A DNA stretch of 16,234 nucleotides, from NCBI GenBank assembly GCA_948896875.1, contig CAQUWW010000062.1:1-16234 (forward strand), read 5' to 3'. The notes below the pieces were generated by a model. The model ran no database searches, was not told the DNA's origin, and was given only the letters and a program-made list of their open reading frames with translations. This DNA comes from an uncultured Acetatifactor sp. (lineage in GTDB: Bacteria > Bacillota > Clostridia > Lachnospirales > Lachnospiraceae). Each line of letters starts with the position of its first letter. Within the stretch, counting starts at the first letter, position 1. This document shows positions 13,284 to 16,234 of this stretch, piece after piece. The position numbers were made by a program, and so were the translations under genes.

Positions 13284-14086
13284 TTGTTAAAAACGATTTT
13301 CCAATTTTAGAATACAGTACGGAGAAAAAAGCTGTCATTAATCCAGACAGAAAGGATTCCAAAGAGGACAGAGACGGTCAGGGCGGTGGCGGGTTCGGGA
13401 AATTTCCAAGGCTCTGCCTTGTGACCTTTTTTGAAGAAGTCCTTGCAGAGGCAGTGGAGAGATACGGGGGAGAGAAGATAGGAACCTATGTGTCCGAAAT
13501 GAAGGATTTTCATGTGTACCGGTTCACTGTGGAAGGGACGGAACTCTGCGCCATACAGGCGGTAGTGGCCTCCGGTTCTATCGCCATGATGACGGAGATG
13601 CTCTATGGCTGCGGAGTGGAAGTGATTGTCTGCTGCGGAGGCTGCGGGGTGCTGGAGGACATTCCGGAAGGCGCTGTGATTCTTCCGGTGCGGGCTTTGC
13701 GGGACGAGGGAGCTTCCTATAAATATCTGCCGCCGGCCCGGTTTATCGAGCTGCATTCTGCCCCCATAGAATGTTTCCGAAAAGTACTGTCCGGGTATGG
13801 TATTCCTTACATAGAATGTGCCACCTGGTCCACGGACGGCTTTTACAGGGAGACGAAAGAAATGGTGGCTTACCGGAGGGAAGAGGGGTGCAAGGCCGTG
13901 GAGATGGAGTGTGCCACGATGGCGGCCATCGCACAGTTTCGGGGGAAGGTCTTCGGACAGCTCCTTTACAGCGGGGATATCCTCGCGGGAGATGCGGAAG
14001 ACTATGACGCCAGGGACTGGAACAGGAATGTTTCAGCCAGGGAGAGACTCTTTTATCTTGCCATGGAGGGGCTGCGCATGCTGTAA
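13280..14086 (+). CDS. Uridine phosphorylase-like nucleoside phosphorylase
   Basis: A 268-residue member of the PNP/UDP (NP-I) nucleoside phosphorylase superfamily, which cleaves nucleosides with phosphate to a base and a (deoxy)ribose 1-phosphate. Visible motifs are VVASGSIAMMTEMLYGCGVE with VIVCCGGCGVLEDIPEGAVI (phosphate/nucleoside core), a WSTDGFYRET segment like that of uridine phosphorylases, VEMECATMAAIA at 208-219 holding the ribose-binding Met-Glu, and YSGDIL at 230-235 at the catalytic Asp position. Residues about 24-40 are a charged, glycine-rich insertion (KDSKEDRDGQGGGGFG) where relatives appear shorter. Its start overlaps the acetyltransferase stop, with CAGGAG about 9 nt upstream. 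Base preference cannot be assigned. It sits directly before the activase, an enzyme class that releases 5'-deoxyadenosine, a possible substrate. Confidence 0.82.
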   Translation: MIVKNDFPILEYSTEKKAVINPDRKDSKEDRDGQGGGGFGKFPRLCLVTFFEEVLAEAVERYGGEKIGTYVSEMKDFHVYRFTVEGTELCAIQAVVASGSIAMMTEMLYGCGVEVIVCCGGCGVLEDIPEGAVILPVRALRDEGASYKYLPPARFIELHSAPIECFRKVLSGYGIPYIECATWSTDGFYRETKEMVAYRREEGCKAVEMECATMAAIAQFRGKVFGQLLYSGDILAGDAEDYDARDWNRNVSARERLFYLAMEGLRML

Positions 14087-14115
14087 GAAAGCAGTCGGCA
14101 GTATGAGGATAAAAA

Positions 14116-14913
14116 ATGACAACAGATTATTTGCAGACAAAGGGACGAATATTCGATATACAGCGGTATTCCATTCATGACGGAACGGGGATCCGCACCA
14201 TATGCTTTTTAAAAGGCTGTGTGTTGCGGTGCAGGTGGTGTTGCAATCCGGAATCCCAGGAGTATGGTATCCAGGAAATGAAGGTCCGGGGGAAGACGAA
14301 AATTATCGGCCGGGATGTGACGGTGGCGGAGGTCATGGAGACCGTGGAGAAGGACAGGCCCTATTATCACCGGTCCGGCGGCGGATTGACCCTTTCCGGG
14401 GGAGAGAGCCTGTGCCAGCCCGAATTTGCCAGAGACCTGCTTCACGGGGCGAAGGCCGTTGGCATCAATACCGCAATGGAGAGCATGGGCTGTGCCAAAT
14501 GGGAGGTCATTGAGGAGATTCTGCCCTGGCTGGACCATTATCTAATGGATATCAAGCATATGGACAGCGGGAAGCACAGGCTTTTTACGGGAAAAGGAAA
14601 TGAACTGATGCTGGAAAATGCCAGGAAAATCGCGGCTTCTGGCCGGACGTGGCTCAGCATCCGGGTGCCTGTGATTCCCACCTTTAACGACACTACCGAA
14701 GATATCAGAGCCATTGCCCGGTTTGCGGATTCTTTACCCGGGGTGGAGGAGATTTATCTGCTTCCCTATCACAGACTGGGACAGGATAAATACGCAGGAC
14801 TGGGCAGGGTCTATGAGATGCCGGACATTCTGCCGCCGGAGGCGGAGCACATGGAGCGGCTGAAACGGGAAGTGGAGAAGTGTACGAAATTGCGGTGCCA
14901 TATTGGGGGGTAA
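14116..14913 (+). CDS. Glycyl radical enzyme activating enzyme (radical SAM)
   Basis: A 265-residue radical S-adenosylmethionine activase. It uses a [4Fe-4S] cluster and SAM to abstract hydrogen from the glycine of its partner, here almost certainly the enzyme at 10032-12581. The cluster motif C-x3-C-x2-C is Cys35, Cys39 and Cys42 in GCVLRCRWCCNPES (with an extra Cys43). The SAM-binding GGE is at 95-97 in TLSGGESL, and the family-typical YSIHDGTGIRTICFLKGC, MDIKHMD, IPTFND and LLPYHRLG segments are present. Between the cluster motif and the GGE motif there are only about 50 residues without the two cysteine-rich ferredoxin-like clusters found in glycerol dehydratase and many related activases; in this it resembles the short pyruvate formate-lyase activase. 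The ATG at 14116 follows GAGG at a spacing of about 8-9 nt, 29 nt after the previous stop. Confidence 0.93.
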   Translation: MTTDYLQTKGRIFDIQRYSIHDGTGIRTICFLKGCVLRCRWCCNPESQEYGIQEMKVRGKTKIIGRDVTVAEVMETVEKDRPYYHRSGGGLTLSGGESLCQPEFARDLLHGAKAVGINTAMESMGCAKWEVIEEILPWLDHYLMDIKHMDSGKHRLFTGKGNELMLENARKIAASGRTWLSIRVPVIPTFNDTTEDIRAIARFADSLPGVEEIYLLPYHRLGQDKYAGLGRVYEMPDILPPEAEHMERLKREVEKCTKLRCHIGG

Positions 14914-14917
14914 GCAT

Positions 14918-15613
14918 GTGAGGATTATAGACGATATCACGAATTTCATCTTCCTGGAGGATATCAGTCCGGAGTATTCCGGGGAAGGACTTCAAGAAGG
15001 TTGTCCCACAGCCCCTGACAGGAAAGAGAATCCGCTGCGCGCAGATGTCATCTTCATCCCGGGAGGCTCCTATCCGGAACTGCCGGAGCGGGCGGCCGAA
15101 CTGTGGAAAGCGGAGTATGCCCCCTATGTAGTGCCCTCAGGCAGGTATTCCATAAAAACCGGAAGATTTCCCGGTGCGAAGTCCAAAGCGGAAATCTACG
15201 GGAAAGATTATACATCCGAATGTGAATTCTTCACCGATGTTCTGCGCCGGAACGGGGTCGCCCCCGACTGCATTTTCCCGGAGGACAGGGCCCAGTTCAC
15301 CGCCGAGAATGCCAGATTTACCAGGAAGCTTTTGGACGAAAAAGGTCTGTATCCGAAAAAAGCCATCCTCTGCTGCAAAGCCTATCATTCCAGAAGATGT
15401 TTGATGTACTATCAGCTGTGCTTTCCCGACACGGAGTTCCTGATCGCACCGGTGAATGGGAAGGTGACCAGGGAAAACTGGTATCAGACACAAGCCGGCC
15501 TGGAGAAAGTGCTGGGGGAGCTGGCCAGGCTGGGGACTCAGTTCACGGTAGAGTATACGCCGGAGATGGAGATCTTATGTAAAGGGTTAGCTGAAAAAGA
15601 AAATAAGGTATAA
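14918..15613 (+). CDS. DUF218 (YdcF/SanA-like) family protein
   Basis: A 231-residue DUF218 protein. Family features are ADVIFIPGGSYPELPERAAE at 42-61, VVPSGRYS near 71-78, a Glu-rich SECEFFTDVLRRNGVAPDCI segment, TAENARFTRKLL at 128-139, and KAYHSRRCLMYYQL at 154-167. There is no signal peptide or membrane helix, so it is predicted to be cytosolic like YdcF, which has been reported to bind SAM, rather than membrane-anchored like SanA/ElyC. The molecular function of the family is not settled. The frame could open at a TTG at 14903, but the GTG at 14918 is preferred: it lies 4 nt after the activase stop, follows a G-rich site, and gives the natural N-terminus MRIIDDITNFIFL. It is the last gene of the glycyl radical enzyme operon. 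Confidence 0.82.
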   Translation: MRIIDDITNFIFLEDISPEYSGEGLQEGCPTAPDRKENPLRADVIFIPGGSYPELPERAAELWKAEYAPYVVPSGRYSIKTGRFPGAKSKAEIYGKDYTSECEFFTDVLRRNGVAPDCIFPEDRAQFTAENARFTRKLLDEKGLYPKKAILCCKAYHSRRCLMYYQLCFPDTEFLIAPVNGKVTRENWYQTQAGLEKVLGELARLGTQFTVEYTPEMEILCKGLAEKENKV

Positions 15614-15640
15614 AGCCCTGATGATTTAATAAAGGCTTTA
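15611..15640. terminator. Weak hairpin between convergent genes
   Basis: TAAAGCC at 15611-15617 (including the stop codon of the DUF218 gene) and GGCTTTA at 15634-15640 are perfect 7-bp inverted complements with a 16-nt loop. It lies between two convergent genes and may end transcription in both directions, but neither side has a proper T-tract, so support is limited. Confidence 0.3.
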
Positions 15641-15673
15641 CACCCCTGGTTACTGGTTACGATTTAATGATAT

Positions 15674-15829
15674 TTAATTGCCATCTTCCAACGTTGACTG
15701 AAAGATATCCTTTAATTTTTGCAGATCCTCGTTATCCGGTGATTTTGTCAGAGCCTTGTTGATTAATTCCAGAGCAAGCCGGATAAAACCTTGAAATTGT
15801 TTGTTTGTCATACCCATATCTGTCGCCAT
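15674..15829 (-). CDS. Small 51-residue hypothetical protein
   Basis: A short minus-strand gene starting MATDMGMTNKQFQGFIRLAL and ending in an acidic helix (DNEDLQKLKDIFQSTLEDGN, then stop). The predicted protein is almost wholly helical and amphipathic, with no membrane segment. Three things support a real gene: GGCGGTGAGAGG just before the ATG, a strong promoter (TTTACA-17-TATACT) about 30 nt further upstream, and a composition matching the small NKQF-containing proteins that I recall from Lachnospiraceae genomes. No function is known to me. It is convergent with the DUF218 gene and its promoter region abuts the tandem hairpin array. Confidence 0.6.
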   Translation of the reverse strand: MATDMGMTNKQFQGFIRLALELINKALTKSPDNEDLQKLKDIFQSTLEDGN

Positions 15830-15855
15830 CCTCTCACCGCCTTTCTGATAGGATC

Positions 15856-15884
15856 AGTATAGCGGATTTTAGAAAGGATGTAAA
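15856..15884 (-). promoter_or_regulatory. Promoter of the 51-residue ORF
   Basis: On the minus strand, TTTACA (plus 15879-15884) and TATACT (plus 15856-15861) are separated by exactly 17 bp. Transcription would start near 15849, about 20 nt before the start codon at 15829. Both boxes differ from consensus at one base. Confidence 0.7.
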
Positions 15885-15953
15885 GTATTTAGTAAGTTAT
15901 AGCCATTATGGTTTGTAAATGAAATGAATGATGATTAGAAAAATACCGAGTTG

Positions 15954-16234
15954 AATCAGTACATGCCTGAGCGGTGCCCATAGAATTTACGGACGTATCT
16001 TCGGCCGGAAATTCTATGCAGGGAATTGGTACTGCTCGGGCATGTACGGAACTATAAATCAGTACATGCCTGAGCAGTGCCCATAGAATTTACGGACGTA
16101 TCTTCGGCCGGAAATTCTATGCAGGGAATTGGTACTGCTCGGGCATGTACGGAACTATAAATCAGTACATGCCTGAGCAGTGCCCATAGAATTTACGGAC
16201 GTATCTTCGGCCGGAAATTCTATGCAGGGAATTG
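15954..16234 (+). repeat. Tandem array of 103-bp units, each a long imperfect hairpin
   Basis: Two full units (15954-16056, 16057-16159) and 75 bases of a third (16160-16234) follow head to tail with a period of exactly 103 bp, and the array runs off the window. The only difference seen is at 15973 (G) against A at 16076 and 16179. Each unit folds on itself. In unit 1 the outer 20-nt arm at 15959-15978 pairs with 16028-16047, allowing three G-T wobbles, and the inner arm CATAGAATTT (15979-15988) pairs perfectly with AAATTCTATG (16009-16018). A one-sided 9-nt bulge (16019-16027) separates them and the apex is 20 nt. The A/G difference keeps pairing by wobble. No ORF, direct-repeat/spacer CRISPR pattern or transposase is visible. 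Confidence 0.9.

Noticed and set aside
15954..16234. CRISPR array
   Set aside because: The units are contiguous with no variable spacers, the period is 103 bp, and each unit is a self-complementary hairpin. No cas gene is present.

Overview
The window (about 16.2 kb, roughly half G+C) looks like a chromosomal segment of an anaerobic, low-to-mid G+C Firmicute, most likely a gut Lachnospiraceae/Clostridia member. This rests on strong AGGAGG-type ribosome binding sites, a PadR/HAAS-DUF4097 cassette, the PdxS/PdxT route to vitamin B6, and an oxygen-sensitive glycyl radical enzyme with its activase. The taxonomic placement is inferred from gene content and style, not from a marker gene.

Layout. 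(1) Positions 1-1246, minus strand: pdxS and the start of pdxT, the two subunits of PLP synthase; pdxT runs off the window. (2) 1247-2072: an internally deleted remnant of an ABC transporter permease (minus strand) with terminator-like hairpins behind it, then a promoter with a perfect 14-bp palindrome. (3) 2073-3668, plus strand: a PadR repressor and a HAAS/DUF4097 protein with nine Gly-Ser-Gly repeats, closed by an intrinsic terminator. (4) 3754-9772, plus strand: a promoter, a GntR-type regulator with a sugar-binding-protein-like sensor, a 13-codon leader ORF, a degenerate TIM-barrel protein fused to a Rossmann domain, an intact TIM-barrel isomerase/epimerase paralogue, an IspD/TarI-type cytidylyltransferase, and a two-TM channel-like protein with RCK-like and RyR domains. 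A strong terminator ends this unit. (5) 9839-15613, plus strand: a near-consensus promoter, a 5' leader with two tandem 40-bp palindromic repeats, then a glycyl radical enzyme with a glycerol-dehydratase-like active site, an AAC(6')-like acetyltransferase, a uridine-phosphorylase-like enzyme, a glycyl radical activase without the auxiliary ferredoxin segment, and a DUF218 (YdcF-like) protein. (6) 15614-16234: a 51-codon minus-strand gene with a good promoter, then a tandem array of 103-bp units, each able to fold into a long hairpin, continuing past the window edge.

How the genes may work together. The two plus-strand operons are the least explained parts. In operon 4 the enzymes look able to remodel a sugar or sugar phosphate and couple it to CMP. 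The final gene is a membrane protein whose C-terminal RyR domain is of a kind proposed elsewhere to bind nucleotide-like ligands, so a locally made nucleotide or sugar signal gating a channel is an attractive but untested reading. Operon 5 pairs a radical dehydratase-like enzyme and its activase with a nucleoside phosphorylase, an acetyltransferase and a DUF218 protein. No aldehyde or alcohol dehydrogenase or microcompartment gene is visible, so a standard glycerol or propanediol pathway is not evident here.
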